A stretch of 64,000 nt of DNA, taken from assembly GCF_044904705.1 (NCBI RefSeq), contig NZ_JADIKL010000003.1:372001-436000 (forward strand), given 5' to 3'. The position numbers and the translations under genes are program-made. This stretch comes from Rhodanobacter_A agri. GTDB taxonomy: Bacteria; Pseudomonadota; Gammaproteobacteria; Xanthomonadales; Rhodanobacteraceae. Of the stretch, positions 31,802 through 40,587 are shown piece by piece (the stretch's first letter is position 1; every line of letters begins with the position of its first letter). The notes under the pieces were generated by a model. It was not told the DNA's origin, did not search any database, and worked only from the letters and a program-made list of their open reading frames with translations.

Positions 31802-33991
31802 ATGAGCGTCTTCAGCAGCTTGATGCTCGCGCTGACCGCCGCCGCACACGGCCCGCTGTGGCACGACAACCTGCACTGGCGCGGCCAGAGCGCCAGCATG
31901 ACGATCCAGCCCGGCGGCGGCTTCCTGCTGCAGGCGGCGCACGACAAACGCATGATCCCCGTGCCGCCGTATGCCGTGCAGACCGCCAGTCCGCTGTTCG
32001 ACGGCTTGTATGCAATGGCGCAGGACGACTTGCGCCAGGATTCGGTCGGCTCGATCCGCGACGACGCCTTCGACCACGGCCAGCCCATGCCGTGCACCTG
32101 CTTCGAGACGGGTGCGAAGTGGCATTACGTGTGGACGCGAGATCTCTCTTACGCGGTGGATCTCGGCCTCTGGCGTTTCGATGCCGCGCGCTCGCGCAAC
32201 GGCCTGCGCTTCAAGCTCTCCGACAGTCGCATGGCCGGTGCGCCGAAAGGCCCCTTCGTCATGCAGGACACCGGCTCGGGCGGCAGCTGGCCGGTGAGCA
32301 CCGACCGCGTGGCCTGGTTCCTCGCCGCGCGCCACCTGCTGGACGATCCGGCCTTCGCCGACACCACCTGGCGCGCGCTCACCGCCACCCTGGTCCAAGA
32401 CCGGCGCTATGTCTTCGACGCCGGCATGGGCTTGTATCGGGGCGAAACGTCCTTCCTCGACTGGCGCGAGCAGAGCTACCCGGCGTGGATGGCGACCGAT
32501 GTGGTGCCGATTGCGCAATCCTTCTCGCTCTCCACCAACGTGCTGCACTACCAGGCGCTGCTGCTGGCCGCGCGGCTGGCCGGCGAGCACCACGATGCGC
32601 GCGCCGCGGAATACCAGGCGCAGGCCGACGCGTTGAAGGACGCGATCAACACACGCTTCTGGCGTGCCGATCGCGGCATGTACATGAGCTACCTCGGCGG
32701 CGACGGCACCCCCTACGACAGCTACGACCTGCTCGGCATCGCGCTGGCGATCGACAGCGGCGTGGCCGACGCCGGCCGCGCACGGCAGGCGCTGGCGAAC
32801 TACCCGGTGTGGCCCGCCGGGAGCCCGGTGATCTGGCCCGAGCGCAGCGACCAGCCGGTCTACCACAACCGTGCGATCTGGCCGTTCGTGAGCGCCTACG
32901 CGCTGCGTGCCGCACGCACGCTGGACGATCCCGCGCACATCGCGTTCGAGATCACCTCGCTGATGCGCGGCGCGGCGCTGGCCGGCTCCAACATGGAGAA
33001 CTATGAGCTCACCACCGAGGCCACCCACGTGGACGACGGCAAGCTCAGCGGCCCGGTGGTGGATTCGCCGCGCCAGCTGTGGTCCGTGGCCGGCTACCTC
33101 GCGATGGTGAGCGAAGGCGTGTTCGGCCTCGGCGACGATGGCCGCATCGAGCCCAAGCTGCCGGTCTCGCTGGTCCCCATGCTGTTCGGCAACAAGGCCA
33201 CGATCAGCTTGCAGCTGCCGGGCCGCCGCATCACCTTGCAGCGGCCGAAGAAACTCGACGGCAACCTGCTGGTGGCCGATCGCATCGACCCGCACGGCGA
33301 CGACAGCGTGGTGCAACTGAAGGCGGTCACCGTGCCCGAGCTGCCGCTGCGCAGCAAGGTACCGCCCTTCGCGCCGCCGGCACCGGCCGCGCCGGACGTG
33401 ACGCGCGATGGCGCGAACTGGCAGGTACGCAGCAGCGCGCCGGGCACGCTCTATCTCAATGGCCGGCGCGTGGGTGCGATCGAAGGCACGCTCGCGGTGC
33501 CCGCCGCCGACGCGCTGCAATGCTTCAGCGTCACCCAGGCGGGCGCTGGCGACCTCGAATCGCTGCAGAGCCCGCCGCGCTGCGAAGGCCCGGTCAGCAG
33601 CATCGAAGGCGCCTGGCCGCGAGCCTGGACCGCGCCAACGGCCGGCCGCTATCAGGTGGCGCTCAGCTACCGCAACGACCACGGTCCGATCAACACCGGC
33701 GTCACTGCCGCGGTGAAGCAGCTCGCGATCCGCTGCGAGGGCAGCCCGCTGCAGACCGTGCTGGTGGTGATGCCACACAGTGCGGGCGAACAGCTTTCCA
33801 CCACCGCGCAGTTCGACGCCAAAGCGGGCGCACGTTGCGGCTTTACGCTGGAGCAGGGCTTCAACATGAGTTTCCTCGCCAACAACGCGCACTACACCGG
33901 CGGTGCCGGCGGCAGCGACGGCCCGCTCAACGACGCCGAGGTCGGCGCACTGCGCATCGCGCCGTTGCCGGCCGCGGAGGGCACTCCGTGA
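31802..33991 (+). CDS. Secreted (alpha/alpha)6 six-hairpin glycosidase-like protein
   Basis: The 729-residue protein has a short signal-like N-terminus (MSVFSSLMLALTAAAHG). The central part (about residues 90-450) looks like an (alpha/alpha)6 toroid of the glucoamylase, trehalase and debranching type: KWHYVWTRDLSYAVDL, ETSFLDWREQSYPAW, YDSYDLLGIALAI, PVIWPERSDQPVYHNRAIWPF and NYELTTEATHVDDG. The W-T-R-D motif is the usual substrate-binding Asp of these folds. A C-terminal beta part follows. I cannot assign a CAZy family. Alpha-glucan debranching or glucoamylase activity is an inference from the locus. GGAGG lies 8 nt before the ATG; the stop overlaps the transporter start as GTGA. Confidence 0.65.
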   Translation: MSVFSSLMLALTAAAHGPLWHDNLHWRGQSASMTIQPGGGFLLQAAHDKRMIPVPPYAVQTASPLFDGLYAMAQDDLRQDSVGSIRDDAFDHGQPMPCTCFETGAKWHYVWTRDLSYAVDLGLWRFDAARSRNGLRFKLSDSRMAGAPKGPFVMQDTGSGGSWPVSTDRVAWFLAARHLLDDPAFADTTWRALTATLVQDRRYVFDAGMGLYRGETSFLDWREQSYPAWMATDVVPIAQSFSLSTNVLHYQALLLAARLAGEHHDARAAEYQAQADALKDAINTRFWRADRGMYMSYLGGDGTPYDSYDLLGIALAIDSGVADAGRARQALANYPVWPAGSPVIWPERSDQPVYHNRAIWPFVSAYALRAARTLDDPAHIAFEITSLMRGAALAGSNMENYELTTEATHVDDGKLSGPVVDSPRQLWSVAGYLAMVSEGVFGLGDDGRIEPKLPVSLVPMLFGNKATISLQLPGRRITLQRPKKLDGNLLVADRIDPHGDDSVVQLKAVTVPELPLRSKVPPFAPPAPAAPDVTRDGANWQVRSSAPGTLYLNGRRVGAIEGTLAVPAADALQCFSVTQAGAGDLESLQSPPRCEGPVSSIEGAWPRAWTAPTAGRYQVALSYRNDHGPINTGVTAAVKQLAIRCEGSPLQTVLVVMPHSAGEQLSTTAQFDAKAGARCGFTLEQGFNMSFLANNAHYTGGAGGSDGPLNDAEVGALRIAPLPAAEGTP

Positions 33992-35472
33992 CGCGCAAGC
34001 CCGAGCTGTCGTTCTGGCAGATCTGGAACATGTGCTTCGGCTTCCTCGGCATCCAGTTCGGTTTCGCGCTGCAGAACGCCAATGTCAGCCGGATCTTCCA
34101 GACGCTGGGCGCGAACGTGGACCAGATCCCGGTGCTGTGGATCGCCGCGCCGTTCACCGGGCTGATCGTGCAGCCGCTGATCGGCTATTTCTCCGACCGC
34201 ACCTGGAACCGCTTCGGTCGCCGCCGCCCCTACTTTTTCGCGGGCGCGGTGCTGGCCACGCTTGCGCTGCTGGCGATACCGAACTCGCCCACGCTGTGGA
34301 TCGCCGCGGGCCTGCTGTGGATCATGGACGCTTCGTTCAATGTGTCGATGGAGCCGTTCCGCGCCTTCGTGGGCGACCAGTTGCCGCCGCGCCAGCGCCC
34401 GCTGGGCTATGCGATGCAGAGCGTTTTCATCGGCGTGGGCGCCGTGGTGGCTTCGTTCCTGCCCTGGCTGCTCACCCGCTTCGGCGTGGCCAACACCGCG
34501 CCGGCCGGCATGGTGCCGCATTCGGTGATGTACGCCTTCTACGCGGGCGCAGCGGTGCTGCTGGGCGCGATGCTATGGACCATCTGCACCACGCGCGAGT
34601 ACCCGCCGGAACAGCTGAAAGCCTTCGCCGACAGCCACGTGCAGGAAGAACCGGTGGACGTAGCCGGTGCGTGGAAGCCAGGCGCAGGGTTCCTGCTGCT
34701 TGGCGTGGCGCTGCTGGCGCTGATCTGGTTTTGCGCGCTGCGCGATGAGCTTTATCTGCTGGCTGGCGGCCTGATCGGCGCCGGCGCGCTGTTTGTGTGG
34801 CTGGCCCGCACGCAACGCCAGGGCGCGCTGCGCCAGATCATGGGCGACCTGTACGGCATGCCGCGCGCGATGCGCCGGCTGAACTGGGTGCAGTTCTTCT
34901 CCTGGTTCGCGATGTTCGCGATGTGGATCAACACCACGCCGGCCGTCGCCGGGCATTTCTTCGGCAGCACCGACACCACCTCCGCCGCCTACAACGATGG
35001 CGCGAACTGGGCCGGCGTGCTGATGGGCACCTACAACGGCGTGGGCGTGCTGGCCGCGATCGCGATTCCGGTCATGGTGCGCGCCTGCGGCCTGCGCTGG
35101 AGCCACCTGATCAACCTGTGGCTGGGTGGGCTGGGCCTGCTGTCCTTCCTGTTCATCCGCGACCCGCACTGGCTGATCGCCTCGATGGTCGGCGTGGGCT
35201 TCGCCTGGGCCTCGATCCTTTCGCTGCCCTACGCGATACTGTCGGACAACCTGCCCGCGGCGAAGATGGGCATCTACATGGGCATCTTCAATTTCTTCAT
35301 CGTGATCCCGCAGCTGCTCGCCGCCAGCGTGCTCGGCGTGCTGCTGAAGCTGTTCTTCGGCGACCAGCCGATCTGGGCGCTGGCGCTGGGCGGCGCCAGC
35401 CTGATCGCGGCGGGACTGTGCACGCTACGCGTGCAGGAGCCATGCGCGATGGCCACGGGCGACATGGCATGA
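33988..35472 (+). CDS. MFS sugar transporter, SLC45/maltose-transporter-like
   Basis: The 494-residue inner-membrane protein has 12 predicted helices. Family marks are ALQNANVSRIFQTLGA near the N-terminus, GYFSDRTWNRFGRRRPYFF in the first cytoplasmic loop (GPH/SLC45 type, DR-x4-FGRRRP), and LPYAILSDNLPAAKMGIYMG (the SLC45 P-Y-A-x-L-x-D signature). It most likely imports maltose or short maltodextrins with protons. The GTG start overlaps the preceding stop and the stop overlaps the next ATG, so it is tied to the amylase operon. Confidence 0.87.
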   Translation: MTRKPELSFWQIWNMCFGFLGIQFGFALQNANVSRIFQTLGANVDQIPVLWIAAPFTGLIVQPLIGYFSDRTWNRFGRRRPYFFAGAVLATLALLAIPNSPTLWIAAGLLWIMDASFNVSMEPFRAFVGDQLPPRQRPLGYAMQSVFIGVGAVVASFLPWLLTRFGVANTAPAGMVPHSVMYAFYAGAAVLLGAMLWTICTTREYPPEQLKAFADSHVQEEPVDVAGAWKPGAGFLLLGVALLALIWFCALRDELYLLAGGLIGAGALFVWLARTQRQGALRQIMGDLYGMPRAMRRLNWVQFFSWFAMFAMWINTTPAVAGHFFGSTDTTSAAYNDGANWAGVLMGTYNGVGVLAAIAIPVMVRACGLRWSHLINLWLGGLGLLSFLFIRDPHWLIASMVGVGFAWASILSLPYAILSDNLPAAKMGIYMGIFNFFIVIPQLLAASVLGVLLKLFFGDQPIWALALGGASLIAAGLCTLRVQEPCAMATGDMA

Positions 35473-36452
35473 CGCGCCCGCCGCGCCGCGGCGGCCTGCT
35501 TGCGTTGCTGTTCGCCTGCTGGCCGCTGCACGCGTTTGCCGCCGCTGCCGATACCTGCACGCCCACGCAGCGCACGCTGCAGCTCGATGCGCCCGCGTTC
35601 GCGCCGGAACGCGTCACGGTGGATGTCTACCTGCCCGGCGACTACGCCCGCTCCAGCCGCCGCTACCGCGTGCTGTATGCAGATGACGGCCAGGACATGC
35701 CGGCCGTCGGGCTGGTGCCCACGCTCACCGCGCTATGCCACGCGCAGGCGATCCGCCTGCCCATCGTGGTGGCGGTGCACATGTTGCGCGACCGCATGGG
35801 CACCTATGGGCTGTCGGACCGCGCGCAACGCCGCAGCCTCTCCGCCGACACCAAGTACGGCCCGGTCGGCCGGCGTGCCTACGATTACTCGCAATGGCTC
35901 GCCACACGGCTGGTGCCGTACATCGACGCGCACTACCGCAGCCGCCGCGATGCCGCTTCGCGCAGCATGCTTGGCTGGTCGCTGGGCGGACTGAATGCAT
36001 TCAACCTGGGCTGGCAATACCCGGCGGTGTTCGGCCGCGTGGGCGCGTTCTCGCCCTCGTTCTGGCTCGCCGCCGACCGCGGCAGCGACGACGCGGTGGA
36101 GCGTACGCGACTGGCCCAGCGCATGGTCGACCGTGGGCCGAAACGCCCGCAGCTGCGCTTCTGGTTCGCCGCCGGCACCGCCGAGGAGACCAGCGACCGC
36201 GACCACGACGGCGTGATCGACGTGATCGGCGATATCCGCGACCTCATCGACGGCTACCACGCGGCGGACGGTTTCCGCCTGCGCGGCTTGCGCCAGCTCG
36301 GCTACAGCGTGAATCCGGACTACGCCGCGCAGCCCGGCCGCCATGCCGACGTCGCCATCTACCTGCTGCCCGGCGGCAAGCACCAGCAGGCTTCATGGGC
36401 GAAGATGCTGCCGCTGTTCCTGCGCTGGGACGATGGCGGCGGCAGCCGCTGA
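35469..36452 (+). CDS. Exported esterase D/enterochelin-esterase-like hydrolase
   Basis: The 327-residue protein has a signal peptide (LLALLFACWPLHAFAAA) and an alpha/beta hydrolase fold: RVLYADDGQDMP, the nucleophile in SMLGWSLGGLNAF (about residue 173), and PGGKHQQASW with the likely His near 310. The Esterase_phd family includes acetyl and feruloyl esterases, S-formylglutathione hydrolase and enterochelin esterase. It ends the amylase operon with an ATGA overlap to the transporter, so it may remove acyl decorations from alpha-glucans or act on a halogenated or glycosylated compound; both are inference. Confidence 0.75.
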   Translation: MTRPPRRGGLLALLFACWPLHAFAAAADTCTPTQRTLQLDAPAFAPERVTVDVYLPGDYARSSRRYRVLYADDGQDMPAVGLVPTLTALCHAQAIRLPIVVAVHMLRDRMGTYGLSDRAQRRSLSADTKYGPVGRRAYDYSQWLATRLVPYIDAHYRSRRDAASRSMLGWSLGGLNAFNLGWQYPAVFGRVGAFSPSFWLAADRGSDDAVERTRLAQRMVDRGPKRPQLRFWFAAGTAEETSDRDHDGVIDVIGDIRDLIDGYHAADGFRLRGLRQLGYSVNPDYAAQPGRHADVAIYLLPGGKHQQASWAKMLPLFLRWDDGGGSR

Positions 36453-36467
36453 CACGCATCCCGGCCG

Positions 36468-39362
36468 TTACGCCGAGGACGCACCCCGCGGCGAGGCGAA
36501 GAAGCGCTCCGCGTCGACCACCGGCATCGCCGCGCCCAGGCCGTTGCCCTGCAGTTCGTCGCAGCCCAGCCCGGCGAGGAAGACGGCCTGGGCCGGGGTC
36601 TCCACACCTTCGGCCGCGGCCAGCATGCGCAACTGGTGGGCCAGCTCGATGATGGTTTGCGCGATCGCGCCGTCGTCTGCGTTGCCGGGCAGGTCGCGCA
36701 CGAAGCTCTGGTCGATCTTCAGCTTGTCGATGGGGAATTGCTTCAGGTAGGCGAGGCTGGAATAACCGGTGCCGAAATCGTCCAGCGACAGCAGCACGCC
36801 AAGCGACTTGAGGCCGCCGAGGGTACGGCGGATCCGCCCCACGTTCTCCATCAGCGCGCTCTCGGTCATTTCGATGTCCAGCATCGCCGGCGGCACGGCG
36901 TAACGCTGCAGCGCCTCGGTCACCTGCTCGACCAGGCGCGGATGCTGCAGCTGTTGCGCCGAAACATTCACCGCCATCGTGAAGCCGCGATGGCCGCGGT
37001 CCAGCCAGGCGCGCACTTGCCGCGCCGCCTGCATGAACACCCAGCCGCCGATCTCGGGCATCAGGCCCATGGCCTCGGCGACCGGGATGAAGCGGGCCGG
37101 CAGCACCCGCCCCAGCTCGCCGCAGTTCCAGCGCAGCAACGCCTCGAATCCGGTCAGCGAATGATCGAGCGCGTTGTACTGCGGCTGGTAATAGAGCTCC
37201 AGCTCGTCGTGGCGCAGCGCGTCGCGCAACCGGCTGCCCAGCAGCACGCGCTCTTCCAGCGCCTGCTTCTGCGCGACGCTGAACTCGCTGACGCGGTCGC
37301 GGCCATCGCGCTTGGCCTGCATCATCGCCGCCTCGGCGCTGCGCAGCAGGGTCTGCGGCGTATCGCCGTGTTCGGGCGAATGGCTGATGCCGATGCTGGC
37401 GGTGAGCAGCAGGCGGTAATCCTGTCCTTCGATCGGCCGCGCCACCACGCCGCGCAGGCGCTCGGCCAGCTCCAGCGCCGCGTCCCTGCCCAGGCCGCCG
37501 GCGGCTACCGCGAACCTGTCGCCGGTGATGCGGGCGATCTGCCACTGCGCCCCCAGCGCCGCGCGCAGTCGACCCGCTACGCGCCGCAGCGCGTCGTCGC
37601 CGATCACGTGGCCCACCGACTCGTTGACCGTCTGGAAGCGGTCGAGGCCGACCATCAGCACCCAGGCCGGCGTGGCGGGGTTCTGCAGGATCAAGGCCAG
37701 CGTGCGCTCCAGCAGCGGGCGGCGCGGCAAGCTGGTCACCGCATCGTGGCTGGCGGCGTGGGCCAGTTCCTGCTCGGCCTGGCGGCGCGCGGTGATGTCG
37801 CGCGCCACGGCGAAGATCAGGCCATCCGGCGTGGTGAACGCAGTCCATTCCAGCAGGTGTTCGCTGCCGTCCTTCGCCACGCAGCGGTTGACGAATTCGT
37901 GGACCCGCTGCTCCGCGTGGGCCGTGCCGAGGATCGGGTCGGACGCCATCGCATCGGGTTCCGGCAGCAGGAAGTCCCGGTAGCTGCGCGACTTCAGTTC
38001 GTCGGCGGTGTAGCCGATCAGGCGCGGCAGCGAGGGGTTGAACTGGATCAGACGCTCGCTGCGCGGATCGAGCATGCAGAAGATTTCCTGCGACATCTCG
38101 AAAAAGCGGTTGCGCTCGCGCAAGCGGCCGACCATCCGCTCGCTCTCGATCGCGATGCCGGCGATCGGCAGCATGCGGTCGATGCTCGCCAGCTCCTCCG
38201 GCCGCGGCGCGCGCGGCGCGCGGTAGTACACCGCGAACGTGCCCAGCACTTCGTCGTGGCTGCCGAGCACCGGCGTCGACCAGCAGGCCCGCAAGCCATG
38301 CGCCAGCGCCAGTTCGCGGTAAGCCGCCCAGTACGGGTGGGTGGCGATGTCTTCCACCACCACCCGCTTGCCGCACCAGGCCGCCGTGCCGCAGGAACCC
38401 TGCGCTTCGCCGATCGCCAGTCCGTGGACGTTCTGGTTGTAGTCCTCCGGCAGGCTGGGTGCGGCGCCGTGCAGCACGCGCCGACCATCCTCGTCGAGCA
38501 GCAGCAGCGAGCACAGCGCCCCGGGATTCAGCGATTCATGCAGGCGGGCGATGTGCCGCAGGCTTTCCGCCAACGGGCGATGCGCGGCGATGCCGAGCAG
38601 GATCTCGTGTTGGCCGGTGGCCATCCGCTCGTCGCGCTTGCGCGCGGAGATGTCCTGGCAGGCACCCAGCATGCGCACGGCGCGGCCGTCCGCGTCGACC
38701 TCCACCACGCCCCGGCTGTGCAGCACGCGCTCCTCGCCGTCCGGTCGCAGGATGCGCTCCTCGAACTCGAACACGCCGCCATCCCGCAGTGCGCGCTCGA
38801 CGGCGTCGTGCACGCGCAAGCGATCGTCCGGATGCACACACGCCAGGTAGGCCTCGAAGGTGGCCGCATGGCTTGCCGGGTCGACACCGTAGATGCGGTA
38901 CAGCTCGGTCGACCAACGGACCCGGTTGGAGGCGACCTCCCAGCTCCAGCTGCCGACGCGGGCCAGTTGCTGGGCCTGGTCCAGCAGGCGCTGCTGTTGC
39001 TGCAGCTGCTGATCGGCCTGCTTGCGCTCGGTGATGTCCTGGAAATAGACCGTCAGGCCGTCGGCCGACGGATAGATGTGGTTCTCAAGCCAGCGCTCGT
39101 GCGGCGGGTACCAGGCTTCGATGGTCCGTGGCCGCTGTTCGGCCATCGCCTGTTCGCAAGCCTGCCGGAACGGCGAGTCCGCGTCTTTCGGGAATTCCGT
39201 CCAGATATGCTTGCCGACCAGTTCCCCGGCACGGCGATCGAGCAGTTCGCCGGCCCGCGCATTGAGGTAGGTGAAACACCAGTTGCGGTCCAGCGCCACG
39301 TACGCATCGGTGATGCGTTCGAAGACATGCAGGGACTCAAACTCGGACTGACTACGCCCCAT
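36468..39362 (-). CDS. Multidomain PAS-GAF-GGDEF-EAL cyclic-di-GMP phosphodiesterase
   Basis: The 964-residue cytosolic sensor has PAS domains near residues 15-120, 125-245 and 430-545, a GAF domain (about 255-410), a GGDEF domain and an EAL domain (last 260 residues). The cyclase signature is changed to ITGDRFAVA, so no diguanylate cyclase activity is expected. The EAL site looks intact: FEALLRW, AVNVSAQQL, IEMTESAL, LSLDDFGTGYSS, KIDQSFV and AAEGVET. It should break down c-di-GMP in response to small-molecule or redox signals. It lies 123 bp downstream of lacI on the same strand and converges on the esterase gene (15 bp). An in-frame ATG at 39434 is a possible longer start. Confidence 0.88.
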   Translation of the reverse strand: MGRSQSEFESLHVFERITDAYVALDRNWCFTYLNARAGELLDRRAGELVGKHIWTEFPKDADSPFRQACEQAMAEQRPRTIEAWYPPHERWLENHIYPSADGLTVYFQDITERKQADQQLQQQQRLLDQAQQLARVGSWSWEVASNRVRWSTELYRIYGVDPASHAATFEAYLACVHPDDRLRVHDAVERALRDGGVFEFEERILRPDGEERVLHSRGVVEVDADGRAVRMLGACQDISARKRDERMATGQHEILLGIAAHRPLAESLRHIARLHESLNPGALCSLLLLDEDGRRVLHGAAPSLPEDYNQNVHGLAIGEAQGSCGTAAWCGKRVVVEDIATHPYWAAYRELALAHGLRACWSTPVLGSHDEVLGTFAVYYRAPRAPRPEELASIDRMLPIAGIAIESERMVGRLRERNRFFEMSQEIFCMLDPRSERLIQFNPSLPRLIGYTADELKSRSYRDFLLPEPDAMASDPILGTAHAEQRVHEFVNRCVAKDGSEHLLEWTAFTTPDGLIFAVARDITARRQAEQELAHAASHDAVTSLPRRPLLERTLALILQNPATPAWVLMVGLDRFQTVNESVGHVIGDDALRRVAGRLRAALGAQWQIARITGDRFAVAAGGLGRDAALELAERLRGVVARPIEGQDYRLLLTASIGISHSPEHGDTPQTLLRSAEAAMMQAKRDGRDRVSEFSVAQKQALEERVLLGSRLRDALRHDELELYYQPQYNALDHSLTGFEALLRWNCGELGRVLPARFIPVAEAMGLMPEIGGWVFMQAARQVRAWLDRGHRGFTMAVNVSAQQLQHPRLVEQVTEALQRYAVPPAMLDIEMTESALMENVGRIRRTLGGLKSLGVLLSLDDFGTGYSSLAYLKQFPIDKLKIDQSFVRDLPGNADDGAIAQTIIELAHQLRMLAAAEGVETPAQAVFLAGLGCDELQGNGLGAAMPVVDAERFFASPRGASSA

Positions 39363-39485
39363 GGAATACGCGATCCTGTCGCGCGGCTGCGCGGACGGCT
39401 CGCGCAGGTTATGCCAGCCACGGATGCCCCGCAATGCGAAAACGCGATGGCGGCAATCGAATGATCTTGCGCCGCGGCTGCGCTA

Positions 39486-40508
39486 TCAGCGCTGGCTCGA
39501 ACGGCGCACCTTCAGCTGCGCCGGCAGCATGGCGCTGCCGGCGTCTTCGCCGCGAATCAGCCGCAACAACTGGTCGACCAGCACCTCGCCCGCCTTGCCG
39601 GTGTCCTGGCGTACCGTGGTGAGCGCGGGATTGACGAAACTGGCCATCGGGATGTCGTCGAAGCCGACCAGCGCCACGTCGCCAGGCACCGAAAAGCCGC
39701 GCTCGGCCAGGGCGCGCAAGGCGCCGATGGCGATCAGGTCGCTGGCGGCGAACACGGCGTCGAACGCCACGCCGCGTTCCAGCAGCAACTCGGCGGCCTC
39801 GTAACCGGCGCGTTCGGTGGTCTCGGCATCGGCCTGCAGGGTTTCGTCGACCGCCAGCCCGGCTTCGCGCAGTGCCGTCGCGTAACCACGGTAGCGTTCG
39901 TGGAACTCCGGGTAATGCGGCGTGGCGTCGCCGAGGAAGGCAATGCGCCGGCAGCCTTGTTCGATCAGGTGCCTGGTGGCGAGCCGGCCGCCCTCGTGGT
40001 TGTCGCAGCCGATCGATACGCCCGGCTGGCCAGGCAGCACCGCGCCCCAGCGCACGAAACGGGTGCCTTGCGCCACCAGCTTCTCCAGCTTGTCGCGGTG
40101 CGACTGGTAATCACCGTAGCCGAGCAGGATCAGGCCGTCGGCCTTCTGGCAGCCGGCGAAGTCGGCATGCCAGTCGCGCGAGAACTGCTGGAACGAGATC
40201 AGCAAGTCGTAGCCCTGTTGCGCGCTGGCGCGGGTGATGGAGCCCAGCATCGACAGGAAGAACGGGTTGATGTGCGAGTCGTCGGCGGTGGGATCCTCGA
40301 ACAGCAGCAGCGCCAGCGTGCCGGTGTGCTGGCGGCGCAGGTTGGAGGCGTTCTTGTCCACCTTGTAGTTCAGCGTGTCGGCGGCCGACTGGATGCGCCG
40401 CCGGGTCTCCTCGCTGACCAGCGGACTGCCGCGCAGCGCGCGCGACACCGTGGACTGCGAGACCCCGGCGAGATGGGCGATATCGAACGATGTGGCCTTT
40501 CCCTTCAT
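39486..40508 (-). CDS. LacI-family transcriptional regulator of the maltodextrin locus
   Basis: The 340-residue repressor has the LacI helix-turn-helix at the N-terminus (SFDIAHLAGVSQSTVSRALR, then R-G-S-P-L-V-S-E-E-T-R-R-R-I) and a periplasmic-binding-protein-like effector domain with FDDIPMASFVNPALTTVRQD. It lies 79 bp downstream of the MFS sugar porter, which carries the same operator as the alpha-glucosidase and the receptor. It is therefore the best candidate to bind all three operators, with maltose or a maltodextrin as inducer. A 16-codon upstream extension is possible but non-conserved. Confidence 0.9.
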   Translation of the reverse strand: MKGKATSFDIAHLAGVSQSTVSRALRGSPLVSEETRRRIQSAADTLNYKVDKNASNLRRQHTGTLALLLFEDPTADDSHINPFFLSMLGSITRASAQQGYDLLISFQQFSRDWHADFAGCQKADGLILLGYGDYQSHRDKLEKLVAQGTRFVRWGAVLPGQPGVSIGCDNHEGGRLATRHLIEQGCRRIAFLGDATPHYPEFHERYRGYATALREAGLAVDETLQADAETTERAGYEAAELLLERGVAFDAVFAASDLIAIGALRALAERGFSVPGDVALVGFDDIPMASFVNPALTTVRQDTGKAGEVLVDQLLRLIRGEDAGSAMLPAQLKVRRSSQR

Positions 40509-40530
40509 CCGCGCGACCTGATGCGTGGCA

Positions 40531-40551
40531 CAGGCGACGACAGGTCGCCTG
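40531..40551. repeat. Hairpin between the sugar porter and lacI
   Basis: CAGGCGAC and GTCGCCTG form a perfect 8-bp stem with a 5-nt loop in the 79-bp gap. It has no T run, and could be an attenuator or a second regulator site. Confidence 0.3.
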
Positions 40552-40587
40552 CTCACCGCATCCTACCGTGTCGCGCGGCGCAAGGCC

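Noticed and set aside
36636..39464. 942-codon plus-strand open frame opposite the EAL/GGDEF gene
   Set aside because: The composition is typical of an antisense shadow, no ribosome site or domain, and the minus strand encodes clear PAS, GAF, GGDEF and EAL domains.
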